Below are positions 8,652-18,043 of a stretch of DNA of 64,000 nt, piece by piece; position 1 is the stretch's first letter, and every line of letters begins with the position of its first letter. The stretch comes from Microbispora catharanthi (GTDB taxonomy: Bacteria; Actinomycetota; Actinomycetes; Streptosporangiales; Streptosporangiaceae). The stretch covers positions 1-64,000 of the forward strand of contig NZ_VDMA02000009.1 of the NCBI RefSeq assembly GCF_006334915.2. Reading direction: 5' to 3'. The notes under the pieces are model-generated. The model did not search any database, had not been told where the DNA came from, and was given only the letters and a program-made list of their open reading frames with translations. The position numbers were made by a program, and so were the translations under genes.

Positions 8652-8708
8652 ATGCGCAACATGGTGACCTATACGCAACAGAGTGACCCGTCGGGTGGGG
8701 CAGGTCAA
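8652..8708 (-). promoter_or_regulatory. purU promoter with tandem GTTGCG operator
   Basis: Read on the minus strand: -35 TTGACC (8708-8703), 17 nt, -10 CACTCT (8685-8680), then immediately GTTGCGTATAGG from 8679. A second copy, GTTGCGCATGACGCAC, starts 19 nt later at 8660. Spacing of every element equals that at the mscR promoter. The second IclR gene starts divergently at 8742, so the regulator and its probable target share this intergenic region. Confidence 0.7.
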
Positions 8709-8741
8709 GAGCATGATGCGTAATCCGCGTAGAGTTGTGCC

Positions 8742-9524
8742 ATGAGCAACGGCTCGGGTGACGGGGCGGCCGTACAGTCCGTCGACCGCGCGCTCACCAT
8801 CCTGAAGTTGCTCGCCCGGGACGGCGAGCTCGGCGTCAGCGAGCTGGCGGCCAGCCTCGGCGTGCACAGGTCCACCGCGTTCCGCCTGGTGGCGACGCTG
8901 GAGAGCCACGATCTGGTCGAGCAGGACAGCGACCGCGGCAGATATCGGCTCGGTGTGGGCGTGGTCAGGCTCGCCGGGGCGACCAGCGCGCGGCTCGACC
9001 TGGTGCGTGAGAGCCGCGCCGTCACGCCGGCGCTCGCCCGCGCGGTGGGGGAGACCGTCAACGTGGCCGTCCTCGCCGATCGGGAGGCCCTGTACGTCGA
9101 CCAGGTCGCCGGGCCGTCGGCACTCCAGCTCCATCACTGGGTGGGCCGGCGGATCCCCCTGCACGCCACGTCGAACGGCAAGGTGCTGCTCGCGCACGCG
9201 CCCGCCGCGCTGTGCGAGGAGGTGATCGCGGCCGGGCTGCCCGTCCTCGCCGTCCGGACCGTCACCGATCCCGGCCGGCTGCGCGCGGAACTCGCCGAGG
9301 TGCGCCTTCGCGGGTACGCGACGGCGGTGGATGAACTGGAGGACGGCCTGAGCGCGGTCGCGGCGCCCGTCCTCGGCGCGGACGGCTCCGTCATCGCCTC
9401 GCTCAGCGCGTCCGGCCCGACCTTCCGGATGCCCGAAACGGCGATCGCCGCGGTAGCCGAGCAGATCATGGCGACAGCCCGAGAGGTATCTGCCCGAATG
9501 GGATGGTTTGGGTCGGAAGCGTAA
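8742..9524 (+). CDS. IclR-family transcriptional regulator (copy 2)
   Basis: 260 aa. N-terminal winged helix (about residues 10-75, ELAASLGVHRSTAFRLVATLE) and C-terminal IclR effector domain (GETVNVAVLADREALYVDQVAGPS, PLHATSNGKVLLAH). It is divergent from purU and flanked by the GTTGCG operators. A -10-like TAGAGT (8730-8735) sits 6 nt before the ATG and no Shine-Dalgarno is visible, so the mRNA may be leaderless; a further ATGCGTAAT element lies at 8715-8723. Paralogous to the IclR protein at 6118-6906. It is the better placed candidate for repressor of the betaine locus. Effector unknown; betaine, dimethylglycine or sarcosine would be logical. Confidence 0.92.
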   Translation: MSNGSGDGAAVQSVDRALTILKLLARDGELGVSELAASLGVHRSTAFRLVATLESHDLVEQDSDRGRYRLGVGVVRLAGATSARLDLVRESRAVTPALARAVGETVNVAVLADREALYVDQVAGPSALQLHHWVGRRIPLHATSNGKVLLAHAPAALCEEVIAAGLPVLAVRTVTDPGRLRAELAEVRLRGYATAVDELEDGLSAVAAPVLGADGSVIASLSASGPTFRMPETAIAAVAEQIMATAREVSARMGWFGSEA

Positions 9525-9536
9525 AAAAGGCGGGAA

Positions 9537-9653
9537 AGCCATCAGACGCCACCAGGTCAGGTAAGTCAGCGGTGGCCGCCCGACCAGCTGGGTGAAGCGG
9601 CGGGCGAAGGCGGCGCGGGACAGGCGTGCCTGCCGGCCCAGCTCCTCGCCCCC
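9537..9653 (-). pseudogene. C-terminal fragment of an AraC-family regulator
   Basis: On the minus strand the frame reads GRQARLSRAAFARRFTQLVG and then PPLTYLTWWRLMA. This is the second helix-turn-helix of AraC/XylS proteins (usual form: LSRAAFARRFTELVGEPPLTYLTRWR). About 40 residues are recognisable. No effector domain or first HTH precedes it, and a Trp replaces the usual Arg in the last helix. It lies in the 379-nt gap between the second IclR gene and the dimethylglycine oxidase gene and looks like a relic of a larger gene. Confidence 0.6.
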
Positions 9654-9740
9654 GCCCAGGCGTTCGACTCCCTGGACTTCCTTGAATATCTCGCCCGGCG
9701 CGGGATTCGCTGGAGCATCGAGGAGCAGCAGGTCGGCTGA
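9645..9740 (+). pseudogene. Possible fragment of a second, plus-strand gene
   Basis: A short plus-strand frame ends at TGA 9738 and reads AFDSLDFLEYLARRGIRWSI. The protein-like hydrophobic/charged pattern and the DSLDFL string resemble the serine region of acyl-carrier proteins, but this is weak. There is no start codon or upstream continuation. It abuts the AraC fragment, which suggests a recombination scar holding ends of two unrelated genes. From 9741 to 9812 I see nothing further. Confidence 0.2.
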
Positions 9741-9812
9741 CGCTCGGATACCGCGCCGGGTCCGCGCCACTACGCTCCCGGCAAGGGCGTGGTTTTGTCC
9801 TGTTTTTGATGC

Positions 9813-9878
9813 TTGACACCCGCAATATGACGCGTCACGCTTGTTGCGTTAAACGCATAACGTTGCGAATTGCGCAAC
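9813..9878 (+). promoter_or_regulatory. Promoter and tandem operator of the dimethylglycine oxidase-glyA-sox operon
   Basis: -35 TTGACA (9813-9818), 17 nt, weak -10 CACGCT (9836-9841), then GTTGCGTTAAACGCATAAC (9843-9861). A second copy, GTTGCGAATTGCGCAAC (9862-9878), starts exactly 19 nt after the first. Both copies are near-palindromic (GTTGCG ... CGCAAC). The arrangement equals those at mscR and purU and places the operator over the transcription start. Confidence 0.7.
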
Positions 9879-9903
9879 AATATATGCAGCAACGGAGGTG
9901 GGT

Positions 9904-12342
9904 ATGACGGGCCCGCGCGTCGTCATCATCGGAGCAGGCGTCGTCGGTGCTGCGCTCGCCGACGAACTGTCGGCCCGGGGCTGGACGGACGTCACCGTGG
10001 TCGACCAGGGCCCGGTGCCCGCGACCGGGGGCTCCTCCTCACACGCCCCGGGACTGGTCTTCCAGATCAACGGATCGAAGACGATGACCGAGATGGCGCG
10101 CTACACCGTCGAGAAGCTCTGCTCCCTCGACCTCGACGGCGAGCCCTGTTTCCTCCAGGTCGGCGGGCTCGAGGTCGCGACCAGCCCGGAACGGCTCGCC
10201 GAGCTGCACCGGCGGCACGGCTGGGCGACGTCCTGGGGCGTCGAGTCGCGCCTGCTCACCCCCGCCGAGTGCGCCGAGCACCATCCCCTGGTCGACCCCG
10301 ATGCCGTGCTGGGTGGCCTGCTCATCCCCACCGACGGCCTCGCCAAGGCCGTACGCGCGGTCGACGCCCAGCTGAGGCGGGCGCGGTCGCGTGGCGTGCG
10401 GGTGCTGGAGCGGCACGAGGTGCTCGACGTCCGCACCGAGGACGGCCGGGTGGCGGGCGTGGTGACCGACCAGCGTGAGATTCCCGCCGACGTCGTGGTC
10501 TGCTGCGCCGGCATCTGGGGTCCGAAGGTCGCCGGGATGGTCGGCATGCCGCTGCCGCTGACCCCGCTCGCGCACCAGCTCGCCTGGACCGGCCAGGTGC
10601 CCGACCTCGCCGGACGCGAGGAGGAGGCGACGCTGCCGATCCTGCGGCACCAGGACGCCGACCTCTACTACCGCCAGCGGTTCGACGGCATCGGCATCGG
10701 CTACTACGGCCACCGGCCGATGCCGATCCGCCCCGAGGAGCTGCTGTCGGTCGACGAGGCCGAGGTCATGCCGTCGGTCCTCACGTTCACCCCCGAGGAC
10801 TTCGAGGACGCCTGGACCGAGACGCAGCGGCTGCTGCCCGGCACCCGCGCGGCCAAGCTCGACGAGGGCATCAACGGACTGTTCTCCTTCACCCAGGACC
10901 ACATGCCGCTGATGGGCGAGTCCCCCGAGGTGAAGGGCTTCTGGGTGGCCGAGGCGGTCTGGGTGACCCACTCCGCGGGCGTCGGCAAGGCGATGGCCGA
11001 GTGGCTGGTCGACGGTCACTGCTCGTCGTTCGACCTGCACGAGTGCGACGTCAACCGGTTCGAGCCGCACCAGCTCGCGCCCGAGTATGTGCTGGCCCGC
11101 GACTGCCGGAACTTCGTCGAGGTCTACGACATCATCCACCCGCTCCAGCCGATGGAGGAGCCGCGGCCGGTGCGCCTCAGCCCCTTCCACACCCGGCAGC
11201 GCGAGCTGGACGCCTTCTTCCTGGAGGCCGTCGGCTACGAGCGGCCGCAGTGGTACGGCGCCAACGCCCGCCTGCTGGAGGGCCGCGACATCCCCACGCC
11301 CAACGACTGGGCGGCGCGCTACTGGTCGCCGATCGTCGGCGCGGAGGCCCAGGCGTCCCGCGAGTCCGTCGCGCTGTACGACATGACGGCGCTGAAGCGG
11401 CTGGAGGTCGCCGGTCCCGGCGCCCTCGCCTTCCTCCAGCGGCTGACGACCGGCCAGATGGACAAGTCGGTCGGCTCGGTGACCTACTGCCTGCTGCTCG
11501 ACACCGACGGCGGCATCCGCAGCGACGTGACCGTCGCCCGGCTGGGCCGCGACGTGTTCCAGGTCGGCGCCAACGGCAACCTCGACCTCGACTGGTTCCA
11601 CCGCCACCTGCCCGCGGACGGCTCGGTCATGGTCCGCGACATCACGGCAGGCACCTGCTGCCTCGGCGTCTGGGGCCCTCGCGCCCGCGACCTCGTCCAG
11701 CCGCTGACCGACGCCGACTTCTCCAACCAGGGCTTCCGCTACTTCCGGGCGAAGAAGGCGTACATCGGCACCGTGCCGGTCACCGCGCTGCGGCTGTCGT
11801 ACATCGGCGAGCTGGGCTGGGAGCTCTACACCACCGCCGACCTGGGCGCCAAGCTGTGGGACACGCTCTGGGAGGCCGGGCAGCGGCACGGCATCCTCGC
11901 CGGTGGGCGCGGCGCCTTCGCGAGCCTGCGGCTGGAGAAGGGCTACCGGTCCTTCGGCACCGACATGACCTTCGAGCACGACCCGTACGAGGCCGGGCTC
12001 GGGTTCGCGGTGAAGATGGACAAGGGCGACTTCATCGGCCGCGAGGCGCTGGAGCGGCGCAAGGAGAACGTGCGCCGCCGCCTCACCTGCCTGACCGTCG
12101 ACGACCCCACGCAGGTGGTCATGGGCAGGGAGCCGGTCTACGACGGCGGCACGAGCGTCGGCTACGTCACCAGCGCGGCCTTCGGCTACACGATCGGCAA
12201 GGGCATCGCCTACGCCTGGCTGCCCGCCGAGCTCGCGACCCCGGGACGGAGGCTGGAGATCGGCTACTTCGACCGGCGGGTGACCGCCGTGGTCGCCGAG
12301 GAGCCCCTGTTCGACCCCGCCATGGAACGGCTGCGCAGCTAG
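9904..12342 (+). CDS. dmg: Dimethylglycine oxidase (FAD amine oxidase fused to folate-binding GcvT domain)
   Basis: 812 aa. The N-terminal DAO-type FAD domain begins with [21 protein letters not shown]. The [11 protein letters not shown] segment contains His47, the position of covalent FAD attachment in Arthrobacter dimethylglycine oxidase and mitochondrial DMGDH. The C-terminal half (from about residue 420) is a GcvT/aminomethyltransferase fold that takes up the methylene group as 5,10-methylene-THF. Expected reaction: dimethylglycine + O2 to sarcosine + H2O2 + C1 unit. The ATG at 9904 is chosen because GGAGG ends 5 nt before it; an in-frame GTG at 9898 would lie inside the ribosome site. 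It leads the operon with glyA and soxBDAG. A sarcosine dehydrogenase activity is the main alternative. Confidence 0.9.
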   Translation: MTGPRVVIIGAGVVGAALADELSARGWTDVTVVDQGPVPATGGSSSHAPGLVFQINGSKTMTEMARYTVEKLCSLDLDGEPCFLQVGGLEVATSPERLAELHRRHGWATSWGVESRLLTPAECAEHHPLVDPDAVLGGLLIPTDGLAKAVRAVDAQLRRARSRGVRVLERHEVLDVRTEDGRVAGVVTDQREIPADVVVCCAGIWGPKVAGMVGMPLPLTPLAHQLAWTGQVPDLAGREEEATLPILRHQDADLYYRQRFDGIGIGYYGHRPMPIRPEELLSVDEAEVMPSVLTFTPEDFEDAWTETQRLLPGTRAAKLDEGINGLFSFTQDHMPLMGESPEVKGFWVAEAVWVTHSAGVGKAMAEWLVDGHCSSFDLHECDVNRFEPHQLAPEYVLARDCRNFVEVYDIIHPLQPMEEPRPVRLSPFHTRQRELDAFFLEAVGYERPQWYGANARLLEGRDIPTPNDWAARYWSPIVGAEAQASRESVALYDMTALKRLEVAGPGALAFLQRLTTGQMDKSVGSVTYCLLLDTDGGIRSDVTVARLGRDVFQVGANGNLDLDWFHRHLPADGSVMVRDITAGTCCLGVWGPRARDLVQPLTDADFSNQGFRYFRAKKAYIGTVPVTALRLSYIGELGWELYTTADLGAKLWDTLWEAGQRHGILAGGRGAFASLRLEKGYRSFGTDMTFEHDPYEAGLGFAVKMDKGDFIGREALERRKENVRRRLTCLTVDDPTQVVMGREPVYDGGTSVGYVTSAAFGYTIGKGIAYAWLPAELATPGRRLEIGYFDRRVTAVVAEEPLFDPAMERLRS

Positions 12343-12365
12343 TGGCACCCGAAAGGACTGAAGAA

Positions 12366-13643
12366 GTGCACGAATCGGTGCTGAACGCGCCGCTCGCCGA
12401 GGCCGACCCGGAGGTCGCGGCGGCGATCGGTGCGGAGACGGAACGCCAGCGGTCCACGCTGGAGATGATCGCGTCGGAGAACTTCGCGCCCGTCTCCGTC
12501 ATGCAGGCCCAGGGGTCGGTGCTGACGAACAAGTACGCCGAGGGCTACCCGGGCAGGCGCTACTACGGCGGCTGCGAACACGTCGACGTGATCGAGCGGC
12601 TGGCGATCGACCGGGTCAAGGCGCTGTTCGGCGCGGAGGCCGCCAACGTGCAGCCCCACTCGGGAGCGCAGGCCAACGCGGCGGCCATGTCCGCGCTGCT
12701 GGAGCCGGGCGACACGATCCTCGGCCTCGACCTCGCGCACGGCGGCCACCTCACCCACGGCATGCGGATCAACTTCTCCGGCCGGCTCTACAACGTCGTG
12801 GCCTACCACGTCCGTGAGAGCGACAGCCTCGTGGACATGGAGGAGGTCGAGCGGCTCGCCCGCGAGCACCGGCCCAAGCTGATCATCGCGGGCTGGTCGG
12901 CCTACCCCCGCCACCTCGACTTCGCCGCCTTCCGGCGCATCGCCGACGAGGTCGGGGCCTACCTGATGGTCGACATGGCGCACTTCGCCGGGCTGGTCGC
13001 GGCGGGGCTGCACCCGTCGCCCGTCCCGCACGCGCACGTCGTCACCACGACCACCCACAAGACGCTCGGCGGGCCCAGGGGCGGCGTGATCATGTCCACC
13101 GAGGACCTGGCCAAGAAGATCAACTCATCGGTGTTCCCGGGTCAGCAGGGCGGCCCGCTGGAGCACGTCATCGCGGCCAAGGCCGTCGCGTTCAAGATCG
13201 CGGCGGGCGAGTGGTTCCGCGACCGGCAGCGCCGCACGCTGGAGGGCGCGCGGACCCTCGCCGACCGGCTGCTCGCCCCCGACGCCGCCGAGGCGGGCGT
13301 ACGGGTGCTGTCCGGCGGCACGGACGTCCACCTGGTGCTGGTGGACCTGCGCGAATCCGAGCTGGACGGCCGTCAGGCCGAGGACCGGCTCCACGAGGCC
13401 GGGATCACGGTCAACCGCAACGCGGTGCCGTTCGACCCCCGGCCCCCGATGGTCACCTCGGGGCTGCGGATCGGCACCCCGGCCCTGGCCACCCGCGGCT
13501 TCGCCCGCCCCGAGTTCGAGGAGGTCTCCGACGTGATCGCCCAGGCGCTGCGTCCCGGCGCGGACCTGACGGCGCTGCGCGCCCGAGTCGAGGCCCTCGC
13601 CGCCAAGCACCCCCTCTACCCGGGTATCGGGGAGGCCCGATGA
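12366..13643 (+). CDS. glyA: Serine hydroxymethyltransferase
   Basis: PLP enzyme, 425 aa, converting glycine + 5,10-methylene-THF to serine. The PLP lysine is K232 in [14 protein letters not shown]. Also seen are [23 protein letters not shown] and DMAHFAGL. The GTG start with GAAAGGA upstream fits the usual N-terminus ([12 protein letters not shown]). It sits 23 nt after the dimethylglycine oxidase gene and its stop overlaps the soxB start (ATGA). In this operon it drains both products of sarcosine oxidation, glycine and methylene-THF, into serine. It is probably a pathway-dedicated copy; whether a housekeeping glyA exists elsewhere cannot be seen. Confidence 0.97.
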   Translation: MHESVLNAPLAEADPEVAAAIGAETERQRSTLEMIASENFAPVSVMQAQGSVLTNKYAEGYPGRRYYGGCEHVDVIERLAIDRVKALFGAEAANVQPHSGAQANAAAMSALLEPGDTILGLDLAHGGHLTHGMRINFSGRLYNVVAYHVRESDSLVDMEEVERLAREHRPKLIIAGWSAYPRHLDFAAFRRIADEVGAYLMVDMAHFAGLVAAGLHPSPVPHAHVVTTTTHKTLGGPRGGVIMSTEDLAKKINSSVFPGQQGGPLEHVIAAKAVAFKIAAGEWFRDRQRRTLEGARTLADRLLAPDAAEAGVRVLSGGTDVHLVLVDLRESELDGRQAEDRLHEAGITVNRNAVPFDPRPPMVTSGLRIGTPALATRGFARPEFEEVSDVIAQALRPGADLTALRARVEALAAKHPLYPGIGEAR

Positions 13644-14887
13644 GCCCCGGCACTCGGGGGCACAGGACGCCGGGCGCCGACCTGCCCGACCACCCCGACC
13701 GGCTGTGGCGCTCGGCCGAGCCGAAGCGCGCGTACGACGTGGTGATCGTCGGCGGCGGCGGCCACGGCCTGGCCACGGCCTACTACCTGGCCAAGAACCA
13801 CGGGATCACCGACGTCGCGGTGCTGGAGCGCGGCTGGCTCGCGGGCGGGAACATGGCCCGCAACACCACGATCATCCGGTCGAACTACCTGTGGGACGAG
13901 AGCGCGGGCATCTACGAGCACGCGCTGAAGCTGTGGGAGGAGCTGGAGGAGGACCTCGGCTACCCGCTGCTGTTCAGCCAGCGCGGCGTCCTCAACCTGG
14001 CGCACAGCCTGCAGGACGTGCGTGACAGCGTGCGCCGGGTCAACGCCAACCGGCTCAACGGCGTGGACGCCGAGTGGCTGACGCCGGAGCAGGTCAAGGA
14101 GGTCTGCCCGATCGTCGACATCTCCCCGGACGTGCGCTACCCGGTGCTCGGCGGCACCTACCAGCCCCGGGCCGGCATCGCCAAGCACGACTACGTGGCG
14201 TGGGGCTTCGCGAAGGCGGCGGCCGACCTCGGGGTCGACATGATCGAGCACTGCGAGGTGACCGGCCTCGACGTGCGCGACGGCCGGGTGACCGGCGTCC
14301 GGACCACCCGCGGCCCGATCGCGGCCAGGAAGGTCGCGCTCGCCGCCGCCGGGCACTCCTCGGTCGTCGCCGGGTACGCGGGGGTGTCGCTGCCGCTGCA
14401 GAGCCACCCGCTGCAGGCCCTGGTGTCGGAGCTGCTGGAGCCGGTGCACCCGACCGTGGTCATGTCCAACGCGGTCCACGTGTACGTGAGCCAGGCGCAC
14501 AAGGGCGAGCTGGTCATGGGCGCGGGAATCGACGCGGCCAACTCCTACCGCCAGCGCGGCGCGTTCCACATCATCGAGCGCCAGATGGCGGCCGCGCTGG
14601 AGCTGTTCCCGGTCTTCGCCCGGGCGCACGTGCTGCGGACCTGGGGCGGCGTGGTGGACGTGACCCCCGACGCCTCGCCCGTCGTCGGCCTCACCCCCGT
14701 CGAAGACCTGTATGTCAACTGCGGCTGGGGCACCGGAGGGTTCAAGGCCACCCCGGGCGTCGGCTGGTGCTACGCCCACACCGTGGCCACCGGCGAGCCC
14801 CATCCGCTCAACGCCCCCTTCTCGCTCGACCGGTTCACCACCGGCAAGCTCGTCGACGAGCACGGCGCCGCCGCCGTCGCCCACTGA
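13640..14887 (+). CDS. soxB: Sarcosine oxidase beta subunit
   Basis: 415 aa DAO-family flavoprotein subunit of heterotetrameric sarcosine oxidase, the subunit that carries the sarcosine site and covalent FMN plus FAD in the studied corynebacterial enzyme. The dinucleotide motif is [22 protein letters not shown], followed by the family signature [16 protein letters not shown]. The C-terminal segment [15 protein letters not shown] is typical of the beta subunit. The ATG overlaps the glyA stop (ATGA), indicating translational coupling. Reaction of the complex: sarcosine + O2 + THF to glycine + H2O2 + 5,10-methylene-THF. Confidence 0.96.
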   Translation: MSPGTRGHRTPGADLPDHPDRLWRSAEPKRAYDVVIVGGGGHGLATAYYLAKNHGITDVAVLERGWLAGGNMARNTTIIRSNYLWDESAGIYEHALKLWEELEEDLGYPLLFSQRGVLNLAHSLQDVRDSVRRVNANRLNGVDAEWLTPEQVKEVCPIVDISPDVRYPVLGGTYQPRAGIAKHDYVAWGFAKAAADLGVDMIEHCEVTGLDVRDGRVTGVRTTRGPIAARKVALAAAGHSSVVAGYAGVSLPLQSHPLQALVSELLEPVHPTVVMSNAVHVYVSQAHKGELVMGAGIDAANSYRQRGAFHIIERQMAAALELFPVFARAHVLRTWGGVVDVTPDASPVVGLTPVEDLYVNCGWGTGGFKATPGVGWCYAHTVATGEPHPLNAPFSLDRFTTGKLVDEHGAAAVAH

Positions 14888-14903
14888 TTGTCTCGGAGTG
14901 CCA

Positions 14904-15182
14904 ATGCTGCTGATTCCCTGCCCGTGGTGCGGGCCGCGGGACGAGGCCGAGTTCCACTACGGGGGGCAGGCCCACGTCGCCTATCCGGAGGACCCGGCCG
15001 CCCTCTCCGACGAGGAGTGGGCCCGCTACCTGTTCTTCCGCGACAACCCCAAGGGCCTGTTCGCGGAGCGGTGGAGCCACACCGCCGGATGCCGCCGCTG
15101 GTTCAACGCCGTACGCGACACCGCAACCAACGAGATCCACGCCGTCTACCGGGTGGGCGAGCCGCGGCCGGTGACGGCATGA
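14904..15182 (+). CDS. soxD: Sarcosine oxidase delta subunit
   Basis: 92 aa. The small zinc-binding subunit: CPWCGPRDEAEF near the N-terminus, a His in HVAYPED, and a later Cys in HTAGCRRWFNAVRD give the expected Cys3-His zinc site. FFRDNPKGLFAERWSH is the family signature. The start ATG at 14904 gives the standard N-terminus MLLIPCPWCG. It lies 16 nt after soxB and overlaps the soxA start by ATGA. Confidence 0.95.
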   Translation: MLLIPCPWCGPRDEAEFHYGGQAHVAYPEDPAALSDEEWARYLFFRDNPKGLFAERWSHTAGCRRWFNAVRDTATNEIHAVYRVGEPRPVTA

Positions 15183-18043
15183 GTGTTCAGCCCTACCGCC
15201 GCGAGGGGGCGAGCGGGCGAGTGCTGCGCTTCCGATTCGACGGCCGGGAGTACGAGGGCCTGGAGGGCGACACGCTTGCCTCGGCCCTGCTCGCCAACGG
15301 CGTGCGCGCGGTGGCGAGCAGCGTCAAGCTCGGCCGCCCGCGCGGCGTGTACGCCGCGGGCTGCGAGGAGCCGAACGCGCTCGTCCAGATCGAGGAGCCC
15401 TTCCCCGAGCCCATGCTCCAGGCGACGACCGTCGAGCTGTACGACGGCCTGGTCGCCACGGGCCTGCCGGGACAGGGCAGGCTGGCCGACCGGCCCGACC
15501 CGGCGCGGTACGACGCCGTGCACGCGCACTGCGACGTGCTCGTGGTCGGCGCGGGACCGGCCGGCATCGCGGCCGCGAGCGTGGCCGCGCGGGCCGGCGC
15601 GCGGGTGATCCTCGCCGACGAGCGGCCCGAGCCGGGCGGCAGTCTGCTCGGCACGGCCGAGACGCTCGACGGCAGGCCGGGCCGTGAGTGGGCGGCCGAG
15701 GAGGTGGTCGCGCTGGCCGCTCTGCCGGAGGTGCGCGTGCTGCGCCGCACCACGGTCCTCGGCCACTACGACGACAACTACGTCATCGCGGTGGAACGCC
15801 GGACCAACCACCTGGGCGCCCAGGCGCCCGCCGGGATGGCGCGCGAGCGCGTCTGGCGGATCCGGGCCAGGCGCGTGGTGCTGGCGACGGGCGGCCACGA
15901 GCGGTTCGTCGCCTTCGCCGGCAACGACCTGCCCGGCGTGATGCTGGCCGGCGCGGCCCGCACGTACGCGAACCGCTACCGCGTCCTGCCCGGGCGCCGG
16001 GCGGTCGTGTTCACCACCAACGACAGCGCGTACGCCGCGGCGCTCGACCTCGCGGGCGCCGGCGTCGAGATCGCCGCGATCGCGGACGTGCGGCAGGCTC
16101 CCGGCGAGGCGTGGGCCGCCCGCTGCGCCGAGCGCGGCATCGAGGTCCTGACCGGCCACGTCGTCACCGCGGCGAAGGGCGAGGGCGAGGTCTCCTCGGT
16201 CGAGATCACCCCGCGTGTGGGTGGCGGCGCGCGGGAGGTCCCCGCCGACCTGCTGCTCGTGTCGGGCGGCTGGACGCCGGTGGTGCACCTGTTCAGCCAG
16301 GCCGGGGGCACGCTGCGGTACGACGAGGAGCTGGGCGCGTTCACGCCCGGCGAGACCCGTCAGGCGGTGGAGGCCGCCGGGTTCGCGAGGGGTGTCGGGG
16401 GCACGGGCGTCCGTACGCTGCGGGCCTGCCTGGAGGACGGCGCCGAGGCGGGCCGCCGCGCGCTGGCCGCCGCGGGCTTCGCCATGCCGGCCGAGATCGC
16501 TGTGCCGTCCGCCGAGGAGGAGCCCGCCGCCGCGCCCGCCGAGCACCTGTGGCTCGTCGAGGCCCCCGAGAACGACGGCGACTACGGCACGCACTTCGTG
16601 GACCTGCAGCGGGACGTCACCGTGGCGGAGGTCCTGCGCGCGACCGGTGCGGGGCTCACCTCGGTCGAGCACGTCAAGCGCTACACCACCGCCGGCACGG
16701 CCCACGACCAGGGCAAGACGTCCGGACTGCTGACCGGCGGCGTCGTGGCGCACGCGCTCGGCGTCGACGTCGCCGAGCTGGGGACCACGACGTTCCGCGC
16801 GCCGTACACGCCGGTCTCGTTCGCCGCGCTGGCGGGCCGCGACCGGGGGCCGCTGCACGACCCGGTGCGCGTCACCGCCATGCACGAGTGGCACGCGGCG
16901 CGCGGGGCGCTGTTCGAGAACGTCGGACAGTGGAAGCGGCCCTGGTACTACCCCCGGCAGGGCGAGGGCCCGGGTGAGGACATGGAGGCCGCCGTGCTGC
17001 GCGAGTGCCGGGCGGCACGCGAGGACGTGGCCGCGATGGACGCCTCCACGCTCGGGAAGATCGACGTGATCGGGCCCGACGCGGCCGTGTTCCTCGACCG
17101 GCTCTACACGAACATGATGAGCACGCTCAAGGTCGGCTCCATCCGCTACGGCGTGATGTGCCGGCCCGACGGCATGGTCTTCGACGACGGCACCGTCATC
17201 CGCCTGGCGGACGACCGCTTCCTCGTCACCACGACCACCGGCAACGCGGCGGCGGTGCTCGACTGGATGGAGGAGTGGCTGCAGACCGAGTGGCCGGACC
17301 TGCGGGTCTGCTGCACCTCGGTCACCGAGCAGTGGGCGACCGTGGCGCTCGTCGGGCCGCGTTCCCGCGAGGTGCTGGCGCGGCTCGCGCCCGGCCTCGC
17401 GGTGGACAACGACAGCTTCCCGTTCATGACGTGGCGGGACGCCGAGGTCGCGGGGATCGAGGCGCGGGTCTGCCGGATCAGCTTCTCCGGCGAGCTGGCC
17501 TACGAGATCAACGTGTCCTCCTGGTTCGGGCTCGCCCTGTGGGAGGCGGTCATGGCGTCCGGCGAGGTCACGCCGTACGGCACCGAGACCATGCACGTGC
17601 TGCGCGCCGAGAAGGGGTTCCCGATCGTCGGCCAGGACACCGACGGCACGGTCACCCCGCAGGACCTCGGCATGGAGTGGATCGTCTCGAAGAAGAAGCC
17701 CGACTTCGTCGGCAAGCGGTCCTTCGCCAGGGCGGACACCTCCCGGCCCGACCGCAAACACCTGGTCGGCCTGCTGCCCGAGGATCCCGGCGTGCTGCTG
17801 CCCGAGGGCGCCCACCTCGTGGAGACCTCGGCGCTGCCCGAGCCGCCGGTGCCCACGCTCGGCTTCGTCACCTCCAGCTACCGCAGCGCCGCGCTGGGCC
17901 GTACGTTCGCGCTCGCGCTGGTGAGCGGCGGGCGCGAGCGGGTCGGCGAGCGGCTGTACGCGCCGGTCGGGGCGGACCTGGTGCCCGTCACCGTGACCTC
18001 CCACGTCCTGTACGACCCGGAAGGAGCGCGCCGCGATGGCTGA
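15179..18043 (+). CDS. soxA: Sarcosine oxidase alpha subunit
   Basis: 954 aa. The N-terminal ferredoxin-like domain (residues about 10-100, GREYEGLEGDTLASALLANG) is followed by an NAD-binding domain (DVLVVGAGPAGIAAASVAARAG, about residue 120) and a C-terminal GcvT-like THF domain (from about residue 580; AMDASTLGKIDVIGPDA, GELAYEIN). The length is as expected for the family (about 960). The alpha subunit binds NAD+ tightly and, with beta, forms the chamber that passes the imine to THF. Start and stop both overlap neighbours (ATGA with soxD; 8 nt with soxG), so the four subunits are translationally coupled. Confidence 0.96.
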   Translation: MSVQPYRREGASGRVLRFRFDGREYEGLEGDTLASALLANGVRAVASSVKLGRPRGVYAAGCEEPNALVQIEEPFPEPMLQATTVELYDGLVATGLPGQGRLADRPDPARYDAVHAHCDVLVVGAGPAGIAAASVAARAGARVILADERPEPGGSLLGTAETLDGRPGREWAAEEVVALAALPEVRVLRRTTVLGHYDDNYVIAVERRTNHLGAQAPAGMARERVWRIRARRVVLATGGHERFVAFAGNDLPGVMLAGAARTYANRYRVLPGRRAVVFTTNDSAYAAALDLAGAGVEIAAIADVRQAPGEAWAARCAERGIEVLTGHVVTAAKGEGEVSSVEITPRVGGGAREVPADLLLVSGGWTPVVHLFSQAGGTLRYDEELGAFTPGETRQAVEAAGFARGVGGTGVRTLRACLEDGAEAGRRALAAAGFAMPAEIAVPSAEEEPAAAPAEHLWLVEAPENDGDYGTHFVDLQRDVTVAEVLRATGAGLTSVEHVKRYTTAGTAHDQGKTSGLLTGGVVAHALGVDVAELGTTTFRAPYTPVSFAALAGRDRGPLHDPVRVTAMHEWHAARGALFENVGQWKRPWYYPRQGEGPGEDMEAAVLRECRAAREDVAAMDASTLGKIDVIGPDAAVFLDRLYTNMMSTLKVGSIRYGVMCRPDGMVFDDGTVIRLADDRFLVTTTTGNAAAVLDWMEEWLQTEWPDLRVCCTSVTEQWATVALVGPRSREVLARLAPGLAVDNDSFPFMTWRDAEVAGIEARVCRISFSGELAYEINVSSWFGLALWEAVMASGEVTPYGTETMHVLRAEKGFPIVGQDTDGTVTPQDLGMEWIVSKKKPDFVGKRSFARADTSRPDRKHLVGLLPEDPGVLLPEGAHLVETSALPEPPVPTLGFVTSSYRSAALGRTFALALVSGGRERVGERLYAPVGADLVPVTVTSHVLYDPEGARRDG

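Noticed and set aside
8151-9770. 539-residue minus-strand frame over IclR2 and purU
   Set aside because: Only its first about 80 residues contain a recognisable AraC HTH fragment; the rest is the shadow of IclR2 and purU.
9741-9903. Glycine riboswitch before the oxidase-glyA operon
   Set aside because: No tandem aptamer-like structure; the region is explained by promoter and operator repeats.
10039-12348. Very long open frame antisense to dimethylglycine oxidase
   Set aside because: Long antisense frames are expected in high-GC DNA; composition is Arg/Ala/Gly-rich with no domain, and the plus-strand gene has clear catalytic motifs. The same holds for antisense frames at 3873-5870, 15146-18508 and 38143-40371.
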